Below the pieces are notes generated by a model. That model saw only the letters and a list, made by a program, of their open reading frames with translations. It was not told the origin of the DNA and searched no databases. The position numbers and the translations under genes are program-made. Below are positions 46,940 through 55,952 of a stretch of DNA of 64,000 bases, piece by piece. Within the stretch, counting starts at the first letter, position 1; every line of letters begins with the position of its first letter. Source of the DNA: Litoribrevibacter albus (GTDB taxonomy: Bacteria; Pseudomonadota; Gammaproteobacteria; Pseudomonadales; Litoribrevibacteraceae); NCBI RefSeq assembly GCF_030159995.1, contig NZ_BSNM01000015.1, positions 471,449-535,448 of the forward strand. Reading direction: 5' to 3'.

Positions 46940-47953
46940 ATGACAATTAATAATCATACGATTCCTAGAAACTTTGTAATGGCTGCATTGCGTGGCGCCG
47001 AGAACAGAGATATCGACCTCGAAGCGTTTCTTGCGAGTATTGCTGTCCCGACTGATGTGTTAACCGAACCGAACTTTCGAATTTCAGCCGCCCAATATGC
47101 AGTATTGATTCGCTCTCTCTGGATCAAATTGAAAGATGAGTACATGGGCCTGGCTCCGGTGACCAGTCCGTTAGGCTGCTTTTCCATGATGTGTAAGGCG
47201 GTTATTCACTGCCATACCCTGGAACATGCACTAAGACGAGCAGGGCAGTTTTACGGCCTGTTCGATGGCAGTGTTGCTATTAAGCTTCGCAAAGATGGTG
47301 AAAATACCACCTTGGCTTTTATTAACATTGATTTGGACTTTGACCCGGATCGCTTTCTCAGTGAAAGCCTACTGGTGATCTGGCATCGTTTTTCCAGTTG
47401 GTTGGTGGATCGTCGTATTCCGCTTAAAGAGGTGCGACTGGCTTATCCTGCACCCGCTCATGAAAAAGAATACTGGCAATTATTTGCTTGTCCTGTGGTG
47501 TTTGATTGTGCTCAAACAGCATTGGTATTTGATGAGAAATACCTGCAGCTTCCTCTGATGCAATCCGAACTCAAAATGAAAGAATTTTTGCAGGTGTCCC
47601 CCGCGAACCTATTGGCTCGTCCTGAAGAGCGCAACACTATGACGGCGAAGGTCAGAAGCTTACTAGGGCGTGATTTTACCTCTGACTTTCCTGAGTTTGA
47701 TTGGTTGGCCGATCAGGTTCACCTTGCACCTCAGTCTCTGCGTCGGAAACTCAGAGAAGAGGGCACTAACTTTCAGGAAATTAAAGACTCCCTCCGTCGC
47801 GATACCGCCATTGGATTGTTGGATCATCCAGAACTGAGCATTCAGGACATTGCTGAGCAAATGGGCTTTTCCGAAGCCAGCACCTTCCATCGTGCATTCA
47901 AGAAATGGACGGGCTTAACGCCAGGGGATTACCGAAAGGGTCATAAGAGTTAG
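46940..47953 (+). CDS. AraC-family transcriptional regulator (OruR/ArgR-like)
   Basis: About 337 aa. N-terminal 'Arabinose_bd'-type domain (NFRISAAQYAVLIRSLWIKLKDEYMGLAP) and C-terminal double HTH (VHLAPQSLRRKLREEGTNFQEIKDSLRRDTAIGLL, LSIQDIAEQMGFSEASTFHRAFKKWTGLTPGDYRK). This layout is common for regulators of lipid and racemase genes. The ATG at 46940 is chosen over an in-frame TTG at 46916. Divergent from the CoA transferase, 278 bp apart. Confidence 0.88.
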   Translation: MTINNHTIPRNFVMAALRGAENRDIDLEAFLASIAVPTDVLTEPNFRISAAQYAVLIRSLWIKLKDEYMGLAPVTSPLGCFSMMCKAVIHCHTLEHALRRAGQFYGLFDGSVAIKLRKDGENTTLAFINIDLDFDPDRFLSESLLVIWHRFSSWLVDRRIPLKEVRLAYPAPAHEKEYWQLFACPVVFDCAQTALVFDEKYLQLPLMQSELKMKEFLQVSPANLLARPEERNTMTAKVRSLLGRDFTSDFPEFDWLADQVHLAPQSLRRKLREEGTNFQEIKDSLRRDTAIGLLDHPELSIQDIAEQMGFSEASTFHRAFKKWTGLTPGDYRKGHKS

Positions 47954-48059
47954 GAATCTCTGATTAATTCCTTAATGCTTTTCGGATAAAAACCTATGGA
48001 CGTGGTTAGGATTTAGGTTAGTCTTTCATTCTTAATGCGAACTTCAAGGAGGAATTCAA

Positions 48060-48485
48060 ATGTCTGAAACAATCGAAATGCACGGTCATTGCCTATGTGG
48101 CAAAGTCTCTCTTACTACTCAAATGAAGCCACAAGTGGGTGTATGCCATTGCAGCATGTGTCGTCGCTGGGGCGGTGGCCCGTTCTTCGCTACTAACGGC
48201 ATTCCTAACCTAAAATTTGACGGTCAGGAACACATTACAGCGTACAATTCTTCGGAATGGGGCGAGCGTGCGTTCTGCAAACACTGTGGTACGCACTTGT
48301 ATTATCGAGTAAAACAAAGCAACGAATACATCGTGCCTGCTGGCTTCTTTGATGATGCCTCTCAGTTTGAGTTTAAACAGCAAATCTTCATTGATAAAAA
48401 GCCAGAGTTCTATCACTTTGGTAATGAAACTCACAATATGACTGAAACCGAATTCATCGCGATGGTGACCGGGGCTGACAGTTGA
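48060..48485 (+). CDS. GFA-domain protein (glutathione-dependent formaldehyde-activating-like)
   Basis: 141 aa with the zinc Cys set of the GFA family: CLCGKVSL, CHCSMCRRWGGGPF and FCKHCGTHLYYR. Despite the family name, most members have no proven formaldehyde role. RBS AAGGAGGAATTCAA precedes the ATG. Probably monocistronic. Confidence 0.9.
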   Translation: MSETIEMHGHCLCGKVSLTTQMKPQVGVCHCSMCRRWGGGPFFATNGIPNLKFDGQEHITAYNSSEWGERAFCKHCGTHLYYRVKQSNEYIVPAGFFDDASQFEFKQQIFIDKKPEFYHFGNETHNMTETEFIAMVTGADS

Positions 48486-48577
48486 TCAATACGTTATTGC
48501 TAAACGTTAATTCCTAAATAACCACTGATTTTGACCTGCTCAAGGTGTGCCTTGGGCAGCGTCGTTGGAGAATCAAT

Positions 48578-49063
48578 TTGGAAAAAGTGTTGGTGAGTGC
48601 CTGCTTTTTAGGCAATCCGGTTCGATATAACGGAACGGATCTTAACGTGGCTGAAAAGGTAGATACCCAAGCTCAAGCCATTTTGGATAGCTGGGCGAAA
48701 GAAGGCCGAATTGTTAGCATTTGCCCAGAAGTATCCGGCGGATTACCCACCCCAAGACCCCCAGCAGAGCTTCAACTTGATGGACGAGTTGTGGATGATA
48801 CCGGCGAGGACGTATCGTCTGAGTTCCTCAAAGGTGCAGAAAACGCTTTGGCTCTGTGTCAACGTTTCAACATCAAAGTTGCTGTACTGACTGAATCCAG
48901 CCCAAGTTGTGGTAGCACACTTATCTACGATGGCAGTTTCTCAAACACCAAAATCCCAGGCAAAGGAATAACGGCCAAATTGCTTTCGGAGAATGGGATT
49001 AAGGTGTTTAGTCAGTTTTCGTTGGAAGAGGCGAGAGCGTTTCTTGAGAAATTGGAAGCGTGA
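48578..49063 (+). CDS. DUF523 family protein
   Basis: About 161 aa from a TTG at 48578 (GGAG 8 bp upstream), which puts the conserved KVLVSACFLGNPVRYNG at the N-terminus; an upstream GTG at 48545 would add 11 unconserved residues. Further family signatures: CPEVSGGLPTPRPPAEL and LTESSPSCGS. DUF523 proteins have conserved Cys and unknown function. Confidence 0.87.
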   Translation: MEKVLVSACFLGNPVRYNGTDLNVAEKVDTQAQAILDSWAKEGRIVSICPEVSGGLPTPRPPAELQLDGRVVDDTGEDVSSEFLKGAENALALCQRFNIKVAVLTESSPSCGSTLIYDGSFSNTKIPGKGITAKLLSENGIKVFSQFSLEEARAFLEKLEA

Positions 49064-49143
49064 AAGCTTAAGAACAGTTCGTACTGATGGAGTGACGGGA
49101 AGCGCTATAAACATACAGCGTCTCCCGTCGAGTCTTTAACGAC

Positions 49144-51309
49144 TTAAACTAGCGGCGCATTCGTTTCAGCCAGTTTCACTAAAGAAGCTGGTGGCTCAAA
49201 GCGTTCACCAAAGCGCTTAGTCAATTCACGTGCACGTTCCGTAAACTTACGAGTACCCACGTGGTTGATGAACTGAAGCGCACCACCCATCGCCGGTGAG
49301 AAGCCTAAACCAAAGATCGAACCAATGTTGCCGTCGGCGATGTTGGTCAGTACGTTTTCATCCAGGCAGCGCAGAGTTTCGATGGCTTGGATGTACAGCA
49401 AACGATCCTGGATATCCTGATTTGAAATGTCAGCATCGCCTTGATCCTTGTAGAAATGCTCTTTCAATCCAGGCCACAAGTGCTTATTACCTTTCTCAGG
49501 ATAATCGTAGAAACCGGCACCAGAGGCACGACCTTTACGATCAAATTCATTTACCATTTGATCAACCACATAGAAGCCTGGGTGTTCCAGCGAAATGATG
49601 TCATCACCTACGCCGGCTTCCATATCTGCTTTTGCTTGGTTACGGATGTGTTGCATCAGCGTTAGCGTTACTTCATCTGTCACAGTTAACGGCCCAACCG
49701 GCATACCGGCTTTTTGCGCTTCCATATCGATTCGACGAGGATTCACGCCTTCACCGACCAGAGCTGCACCTTCGGTCACGTAGGTCGCAAATACACGGGA
49801 GGTGAAGAAGCCACGGCTGTCATTCACTACAATCGGTGTCTTCTTGATTTGCTGAACAAAGTCGAAGGCGTGAGCCAAAGTCTCATCGCTGGTTTGTTCG
49901 CCTTTGATGATTTCAACCAACGGCATCTTATCGACTGGTGAGAAGAAGTGCAGACCCACAAATTTAGTCGGATCACCAACCGCTTCTGCCAAACCAGTAA
50001 TTGGCAGCGTTGAGGTGTTGGAAGAGATGATGGTGCCTTCTGCCAACACGCTTTCCGCTTCTTGAGTCACTTTGGCTTTAAGACCGCGATCTTCAAACAC
50101 CGCTTCGATGATTAAATCGCAGCCCGCAAAGTCATTATGATCGGCAGTCGCTGTAATGCGGCTAAGAATCTCTTGTTTCTCTTCTTCCGTTTTACGCTTA
50201 CGAGATACTTGCTTGGTCAGAAGCTTTTCTGAGTAGGCTTTACCTTTGTCTGCCGCTTCTTGAGAGATGTCTTTAAGCACCACGTCCAAACCGCGAATGG
50301 CCGAAGAGTAGGCGATACCCGCACCCATCATGCCTGCACCAATGATACCTACTTTCTTGAAAGTAGTTTTGGCGATGCCTTGAGGGCGAGACTTACCAGC
50401 ATTCACGTCATTCAGCTGGAAGAAGAAAGTGCCAATCATGTTTTTGGCAACTTGGCCTTTAGCTAATTGAGTGAAGTAGCGACTTTCAATCGTGCACGCC
50501 GTTTCGAAGTCTACGAGGGCGCCTTCCGCAGCGGCTGCCACAATGGCTTCAGGGGCTGGATAGCAGCCTTTGGTTTTGTCGGTCACCATCGACGGGGCTA
50601 TGGCAAGCATCTGCGCGGTCTTAGGGTTGTTGGCGTTACCACCTGGAATTTTATAGCCCTTCACATCGAACGGTTGTTGGCTCTTAGGATTGGCTTTGAT
50701 CCACGCTTTGGCTTTGCTGATCATCTCGTCGATGGAATCTGCCGTGTCATGGATGAGTCCCATTTTCAATGCGGCAGAAGGACGAAGTTTTTTGCCTTCA
50801 ATCAACAGCGGAAAGGCTTTCTCAAGACCCAGCATACGCACCGTACGAGCGATACCACCGCCACCAGGCAACAGACCAAGGGTAACTTCCGGTAAGCCCA
50901 GTTGGATGCGTTCATCGGCCAAACAAATTCGATGGTGGCAAGCCAGTGCGATTTCCCAACCGCCGCCTAGTGCTGCGCCATTAATTGCAGCTACCACTGG
51001 TTTACCCAAGGTTTCGATGGCACGCAGTTGACGCTTTAAGCCTTCAACCATGTTATGGAATTCAGGCGCGTTTTCTTCGGTCACTTGAATCAGTTCGTTC
51101 AAATCGCCGCCAGCAAAGAAGGTCTTTTTCGCTGAGGTGAGGATAATGCCAGCGATGTTGTCTTGCTCTTTAAACAAACGCTCGACGGTTTCGTCCATCG
51201 CTGCTCGGTATCCGGCATTCATGGTGTTGGCGGATTGGCCCGGCATGTCCATAGTTAACGTGACGATGTTATCTCCGTCGATCTCATAACGGATAGCTTC
51301 AGTAGTCAT
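49144..51309 (-). CDS. multifunctional fatty acid oxidation protein (FadJ-like)
   Basis: About 721 aa from the ATG at 51309 (GGGAG upstream). The N-terminal enoyl-CoA hydratase domain has FFAGGDLNELIQ and GGGWEIALACHHRI / GLPEVTLGLLPGGGG with both Glu (about 1-190). The 3-hydroxyacyl-CoA dehydrogenase domain starts at KVGIIGAGMMGAGIAYSSA (about 325) with GLHFFSPVDKMPLVEII. It catalyses hydration and NAD-dependent oxidation of enoyl-CoA in beta-oxidation. Second gene of an operon with the thiolase (39-bp gap). Confidence 0.9.
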   Translation of the reverse strand: MTTEAIRYEIDGDNIVTLTMDMPGQSANTMNAGYRAAMDETVERLFKEQDNIAGIILTSAKKTFFAGGDLNELIQVTEENAPEFHNMVEGLKRQLRAIETLGKPVVAAINGAALGGGWEIALACHHRICLADERIQLGLPEVTLGLLPGGGGIARTVRMLGLEKAFPLLIEGKKLRPSAALKMGLIHDTADSIDEMISKAKAWIKANPKSQQPFDVKGYKIPGGNANNPKTAQMLAIAPSMVTDKTKGCYPAPEAIVAAAAEGALVDFETACTIESRYFTQLAKGQVAKNMIGTFFFQLNDVNAGKSRPQGIAKTTFKKVGIIGAGMMGAGIAYSSAIRGLDVVLKDISQEAADKGKAYSEKLLTKQVSRKRKTEEEKQEILSRITATADHNDFAGCDLIIEAVFEDRGLKAKVTQEAESVLAEGTIISSNTSTLPITGLAEAVGDPTKFVGLHFFSPVDKMPLVEIIKGEQTSDETLAHAFDFVQQIKKTPIVVNDSRGFFTSRVFATYVTEGAALVGEGVNPRRIDMEAQKAGMPVGPLTVTDEVTLTLMQHIRNQAKADMEAGVGDDIISLEHPGFYVVDQMVNEFDRKGRASGAGFYDYPEKGNKHLWPGLKEHFYKDQGDADISNQDIQDRLLYIQAIETLRCLDENVLTNIADGNIGSIFGLGFSPAMGGALQFINHVGTRKFTERARELTKRFGERFEPPASLVKLAETNAPLV

Positions 51310-51348
51310 AATTCTTTCTCCCAAAATAGCGCTTTAATCGTCACTTAA

Positions 51349-52581
51349 TTAGTTTGATGATTTATCTAGAACGGCAACATTTTCAACAATCGTTGCGATA
51401 CCCATTCCGCCACCAACACATAAGGTACATAAGCCGTAGCGAAGGTTGCGACGTTCCAGTTCGTCCAATACGGTGCCTATGATAATTGCGCCAGTCGCCC
51501 CTAGCGGGTGACCCATTGCAATTGAACCACCGTTTACATTCACTTTTTCGTCCGGTACGCCCAAGTCTTTTTGGAATTTCATCACCACTGAGGCAAAGGC
51601 TTCGTTCACTTCAAACAGATCAATTTGATCAACCGTCATGCCTGCTTTTTGAAGTACTTTCACCGTGGCTGGGGTAGGGCCAGTCAACATAATGGTTGGG
51701 TCGGTGGAGGTTACAGCCGTTGCCACAATTCGGCCGCGAGCGGTCAAGCCAAGTTCTTTCCCTTTTGCTTCATTGCCCATCAGGATGGCGGTCGCACCAT
51801 CGACGATGCCGGATGAGTTACCCGGTGTATGAACGTGATTGATTTCTTTCAGGAAGGAATACTTGCGAAGGGCGGTGGAATCAAAGCCCATTTGGCCCAT
51901 CATCGCAAAAGACGGCTTTAAGCTAGCGAAGGCTTCTATTGAGGCGTCTGGACGAATCAGCTCATCTTTTTCCAGAAGAATCACACCGTTTTGATCTTTC
52001 ACCGGAATAACCGACTTATCAAACGCGCCAGCGGCCCAGGCAGCAGCTGCTTTCTTTTGAGAATTCAGAGCGAAGGCATCGACGTCTTCACGAGTGAAAC
52101 CTTCAATGGTCGCAATAGTATCGGCACCAATGCCTTGAGGAACAAAATAAGTATCAAAGCTGGTTTGTGGGTCCATCGCCATTGGGCCACCGTCTGAGCC
52201 CATCGGCACACGAGACATTACTTCGACACCACCGGCCACCACTAGATCTTCCCAGCCGGATGCAATCTTTTGAGCAGCTAAGTTCACAGCTTCCAAGCCT
52301 GATGCACAGAAACGGTTGATTTGAACGCCCGCCGGGCGCTCTGACCAATCGGCCATTAACGCCGCAGTCTTAGCGATGTTCGCCCCTTGCTCGCCCACAG
52401 GGGTAACGCAGCCAAGTACAATATCGTCTACCTGATCAGTGTCTAACTGGTTACGATCTTTCAGTTCATTAAGGATATTTGCCATCAAAGAGACGGGCTT
52501 CATGGAGTAAAGGGCACCGCCTTTTTTGCCTTTTCCACGTGGGGTGCGAATTGCATCGAAAATATATACAGACTCGGTCAT
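51349..52581 (-). CDS. acetyl-CoA C-acyltransferase (thiolase)
   Basis: About 410 aa from the ATG at 52581 (AAGGAAA about 9 bp upstream). Catalytic residues: Cys in [12 protein letters not shown], His in [11 protein letters not shown] and [15 protein letters not shown], Cys in [11 protein letters not shown]. It cleaves 3-ketoacyl-CoA to acetyl-CoA and a shortened acyl-CoA. First gene of the operon with the FadJ-like protein. Confidence 0.92.
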   Translation of the reverse strand: MTESVYIFDAIRTPRGKGKKGGALYSMKPVSLMANILNELKDRNQLDTDQVDDIVLGCVTPVGEQGANIAKTAALMADWSERPAGVQINRFCASGLEAVNLAAQKIASGWEDLVVAGGVEVMSRVPMGSDGGPMAMDPQTSFDTYFVPQGIGADTIATIEGFTREDVDAFALNSQKKAAAAWAAGAFDKSVIPVKDQNGVILLEKDELIRPDASIEAFASLKPSFAMMGQMGFDSTALRKYSFLKEINHVHTPGNSSGIVDGATAILMGNEAKGKELGLTARGRIVATAVTSTDPTIMLTGPTPATVKVLQKAGMTVDQIDLFEVNEAFASVVMKFQKDLGVPDEKVNVNGGSIAMGHPLGATGAIIIGTVLDELERRNLRYGLCTLCVGGGMGIATIVENVAVLDKSSN

Positions 52582-52775
52582 TACCGTTTCCTTCACGTAT
52601 GATGTAAACGTCGTTAAAGAGAAATAACGCTATTACAAATGGATTAGTATGCTACGGATGAAAACAGGGTAGCCCACTTGAGTGAGTGGGCAAAATGGCC
52701 GAGCTGCTCGACTTGGTTGGCGAGAGTGATCAGAGACCTAAACCAAAGGTTTCGCCAACAGCAAAGATGAGGGGG

Positions 52776-53270
52776 TTACATTGGTGGGAATTCAAAGCCC
52801 ATTGTTAACATGGCACCAGCGGCACCAAATACCACAAGCTCAGATTTAAACTGCTGGTAAGACACACCGAAGGAAGGAAGCACAGCAGGCGCAATTCCCG
52901 CCTGATTCAACGGAATCTTATCTTTGTACTTACCTTTGTAGCCATGCATTGGGCCAGCGGTCAGCTTGAAGTAGCCAATGTCCTGCGTTTCTGGCAATGC
53001 CCAGGTATAACCCGCATACAGATATTGTGTGTTCTGATCGAAGGAGTTTTTAAAGGCTGCAAAACCCACTAACCAACGATTTTTCTTATTCAACTCAATG
53101 CTGAACAGCTTCTGATTGTTGTTGTGCTCTGGTTTGGGATTCCAGTGTTTGGTATAAACGCTGGTCTGAAAGCTGAATTTATCGCCTTCTTCTAACCACT
53201 CTTCGGAAAAAGAGGGTTGAACCCAGGTACATAGGATTAAAATAAGGACTTTAACGTGCTTGGTTATCAT
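52776..53270 (-). CDS. outer-membrane-type protein, distantly PagP-like
   Basis: 164 aa with a signal peptide (cleavage near SFS-EEW). The mature part looks like a small 8-stranded barrel with aromatic ends. The order of features recalls lipid A palmitoyltransferase PagP: TKHWNP near the N-terminus, LVGFAAFKNSFDQNTQYLYAGYTW, then AGIAPAVLPSFGVSYQQFKSELV and a short last strand. PagP uses His, Asp and Ser; here the FKDSW motif reads FKNSF, so the Asp is Asn. Function therefore uncertain. Confidence 0.6.
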   Translation of the reverse strand: MITKHVKVLILILCTWVQPSFSEEWLEEGDKFSFQTSVYTKHWNPKPEHNNNQKLFSIELNKKNRWLVGFAAFKNSFDQNTQYLYAGYTWALPETQDIGYFKLTAGPMHGYKGKYKDKIPLNQAGIAPAVLPSFGVSYQQFKSELVVFGAAGAMLTMGFEFPPM

Positions 53271-53382
53271 ATAAAGTAGGCAAATTTTTTTAGGTATGTT
53301 TTCAAGGCGGCACTTTACAGATTTAAGTCCGAATAGTTAACCTAAAAATGAAATTATTAATAAAAAACTAAGGGACTAGTTC

Positions 53383-53862
53383 ATGTTTTATAAAAGTATT
53401 CTAACCGCATGCCTGATATGTATATCTGCTTCGACTTGGGCCGCTTCTTTTGGCTGTAAAGATGAGCGGGGAAAACTCTACATCAGTAATACGCCATGTG
53501 AAGATGAACGCTTGTCGAAAAATAAGCGTAAGGGCATGTCTTCAGAGGAGTTTAACCACCTCTATAAAGTGCAGACCAGTCTTGATAAATCCGGTAAAAA
53601 ATACCGTAAAACCTATATGGATGAGTCAGGTGATTACACCGTTGAAGGGTGCTTCTCTACCAGCACAAACCCGCACGACTTTGGATCTGCAATTACCTAT
53701 CGTGGCTACCGTTTTCTATGCATGAGACATCACAAAGGCACCATTGCCAGATACAATTTCTATTCTTACGACTTACTTAAACAGTGCCATGTCGATAAAA
53801 CCAACCGTTTCTGTAAAGGGTTGAGTGAAAGCAGTAAGCAAGAGTTACTCAGTCAGTTGTAA
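53383..53862 (+). CDS. secreted DUF4124-like Cys-rich protein
   Basis: 159 aa with signal peptide (STWA-ASF, about 21). The start of the mature protein, FGCKDERGKLYISNTPCEDERL, resembles the DUF4124 motif ('YKC.D..G...YS..PC'). Further Cys (GCFST, FLCMRH, QCHVDKTNRFC) suggest disulfides in the periplasm. Function unknown. Confidence 0.65.
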   Translation: MFYKSILTACLICISASTWAASFGCKDERGKLYISNTPCEDERLSKNKRKGMSSEEFNHLYKVQTSLDKSGKKYRKTYMDESGDYTVEGCFSTSTNPHDFGSAITYRGYRFLCMRHHKGTIARYNFYSYDLLKQCHVDKTNRFCKGLSESSKQELLSQL

Positions 53863-53912
53863 TACGAATTTATTAGTTTTTATTTTTTACCGAACAAACG
53901 AGGTCTTTCTAG

Positions 53913-54686
53913 GTGGCATCGAAGTTTTATGTGGTCTGGAAAGGCCGAACACCTGGCATTTATACCGATTGGAACAGCTGTAAGGCGCAAGTGGATCAAT
54001 TCCCAGGTGCACGCTACAAATCTTTCAAAACTCGCGCCGAAGCCGACGCCGCATATAGTGGTGGTAGCTCTGGATCTTCAGCGAGTACTTCAAAAACAAA
54101 TACTGCAAAGGGCGGAGCTAATAAATCCTCCGTTAAAACCTACACGGCTCAAGAAGTAAAGGCGTTGGATGCTCACACCAAAATCTTTACGGACGGTGGT
54201 TGCGAACCAAATCCGGGAGAAGCCGGTTCTGGCATAGCGTTATACCGGAATAATCAGGTTGCCGAGCTTTGGTATGGGCTTTACAACCCGATGGGCACCA
54301 ACAACACCGCTGAACTGAATGCACTTCATCAAGCACTGCTGATCGCCGAGAAAGAACTGGACGAAGGCAACTCCGTCGCTGTCTTCTGCGATTCCAAATA
54401 CTCCATTCAATGCATCACCCAATGGGCATCGGGCTGGAAAGCCAAAGGCTGGAAAAAATCCGGCGGCGAGATCAAAAACCTCGAACTCATTAAAAGCATC
54501 TATGCCTTGTACTTAACCCTCAAAGACAAGATTCAGATCCTTCATGTGAATGGTCATGTGGGCGTTGAGGGCAATGAACTGGCAGATCGTATGTCCATCC
54601 TCGCGATGGAATCCAAAGTTCGGGAATTTGTGCAATACCAAGAAGCGTTAGATATTGGTGCGATACTCAGGATGAGGGCGGGGTAG
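53913..54686 (+). CDS. rnhA: ribonuclease HI with N-terminal hybrid-binding domain
   Basis: 257 aa. The N-terminal domain KFYVVWKGRTPGIYTDWNSCKAQVDQFPGARYKSF (about 1-48) is the RNA/DNA hybrid-binding (viroplasmin-like) domain, joined by a Ser/Gly/Thr linker to RNase H1. Catalytic residues: Asp94 (FTDGGCEPNPG), Glu134 (NTAELNAL), Asp160 (VFCDSKYS), and NGHVGVEGNELADRMS with His and the last Asp. It removes RNA from hybrids. GTG start with AGG upstream. It is just upstream of cas1 but is a housekeeping-type gene; no link is implied. Confidence 0.9.
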   Translation: MASKFYVVWKGRTPGIYTDWNSCKAQVDQFPGARYKSFKTRAEADAAYSGGSSGSSASTSKTNTAKGGANKSSVKTYTAQEVKALDAHTKIFTDGGCEPNPGEAGSGIALYRNNQVAELWYGLYNPMGTNNTAELNALHQALLIAEKELDEGNSVAVFCDSKYSIQCITQWASGWKAKGWKKSGGEIKNLELIKSIYALYLTLKDKIQILHVNGHVGVEGNELADRMSILAMESKVREFVQYQEALDIGAILRMRAG

Positions 54687-54977
54687 GATTTTCTAATCAA
54701 ATGCTCCCTAATAAGGAGCAGCCCACCAAGTTGGTTGGAAGACAACAACAGGCATAAGTGCTAATGCCTTTCTCATAATTTTCCTTTCCCTAGAAAATAA
54801 GTTGTTAAACGCTCACAGGAACACACGTAAGTAGATTTTGAAAACTCGGTGTTGATTTAACGCAGAGGAATTTCAGTTGACTACTATACTGTATTTACAA
54901 GTCAATCAAGTATGGTAGTGTTGATTAGTTCACACGGAACAGTGAACGGTTAAGAACAATAATAAAAGGAATTTCTC

Positions 54978-55952
54978 ATGGATCAGTTGACCGATCTAAA
55001 GGCCATTCTTCATTCCCATCGTGCCAATCTTTATTATCTGGAACACTGCCGGGTAATGCAGAAAGATGGTCGTGTTTTGTATCTCACAGAAGCGACTAAG
55101 CAAAACCTCTATTACAACATTCCCATTGCCAATACCACGGTCATTCTACTTGGCACCGGAACCTCAATCACTCAAGCTGCGATGCGGATGCTGGCGCAAG
55201 CGGGCGTATTGGTCGGCTTTTGTGGTGGCGGCGGAACACCGCTACTTATGGCGACAGAAATTGAGTGGATGACACCGCAAAGTGAGTATCGACCCACTCA
55301 GTACCTGCAAGGCTGGTTAAGCTTTTGGTTCGATGAAAAAGAGCGTTTTGCGGCAGGGGTACACATTCAACAGGCCCGAATTGAATACTTACAAATGGTG
55401 TGGAGTAAAGATCGTGACCTGAAAAACGAAGGTTTCTGTCTAGAGGATTCCGATCTCCAAAGCGCCTTGATTCGTTATCAAGATCGTCTAAGGGCTGCCA
55501 CGAAACATGCTGACCTCCTACTAACAGAAGCCGAACTTACCAAGTCACTTTATAAATACATCGTTAATGCCATCGACTTTGGTGATTTCAAACGTCAGCG
55601 TGAAAGCACCGACAAAGCCAACGTTTTCTTGAATCATGGGAATTACTTAGCTTACGGCTTGGCTGCAACCACACTTTGGGTATTGGGTATTCCTCATGGT
55701 TTTGCGGTAATGCACGGGAAGACCCGGCGCGGTGCCTTGGTCTTCGATATTGCCGATCTGATCAAAGACGCCATCGTTCTCCCTTGGGCTTTTATCTGTG
55801 CCAAAGAAAACGCCACAGAGCAAGAATTCCGTCAGCAATGCTTATTGGCATTTACTCAACACAAATCCCTCGAATACATGTTTGATCAAGTTAAGGAGCT
55901 GGCCTTGCGCGGGGAGCCTGAAGAGGAGCCAATACAAGGAATAGGCCTATGA
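54978..55952 (+). CDS. cas1: type I-F CRISPR-associated endonuclease Cas1
   Basis: 324 aa. Integrase that inserts new spacers, working with the Cas2 domain of Cas2-3. Family features: LGTGTSITQAAMRMLAQAGVLVGFCGGGGTPL, the catalytic Glu region (DKANVFLNHGNYLAYGLAATTLW) and PHGFAVMHGKTRRGALVFDIADLIKDAIVLPWAF with His and Asp ligands. ATG with AAAGGAA upstream. Its stop overlaps the cas2-3 start by 4 bp. The 291 bp upstream carry a GCTCC/GGAGC hairpin (54703-54719) and probably the adaptation-module promoter, which I could not fix. Confidence 0.95.
   Translation: MDQLTDLKAILHSHRANLYYLEHCRVMQKDGRVLYLTEATKQNLYYNIPIANTTVILLGTGTSITQAAMRMLAQAGVLVGFCGGGGTPLLMATEIEWMTPQSEYRPTQYLQGWLSFWFDEKERFAAGVHIQQARIEYLQMVWSKDRDLKNEGFCLEDSDLQSALIRYQDRLRAATKHADLLLTEAELTKSLYKYIVNAIDFGDFKRQRESTDKANVFLNHGNYLAYGLAATTLWVLGIPHGFAVMHGKTRRGALVFDIADLIKDAIVLPWAFICAKENATEQEFRQQCLLAFTQHKSLEYMFDQVKELALRGEPEEEPIQGIGL

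Noticed and set aside
53913..54686. RNase HI as a CRISPR accessory protein
   Set aside because: It is a normal housekeeping enzyme with its own start, separated by 291 bp from cas1; adjacency alone is not evidence.
54877..54905. TTGACT ... TATACT / AGTCAA cluster as the cas1 promoter
   Set aside because: Spacing does not fit a -35/-10 pair. TTGACT and AGTCAA form an inverted repeat, but too weak to call.
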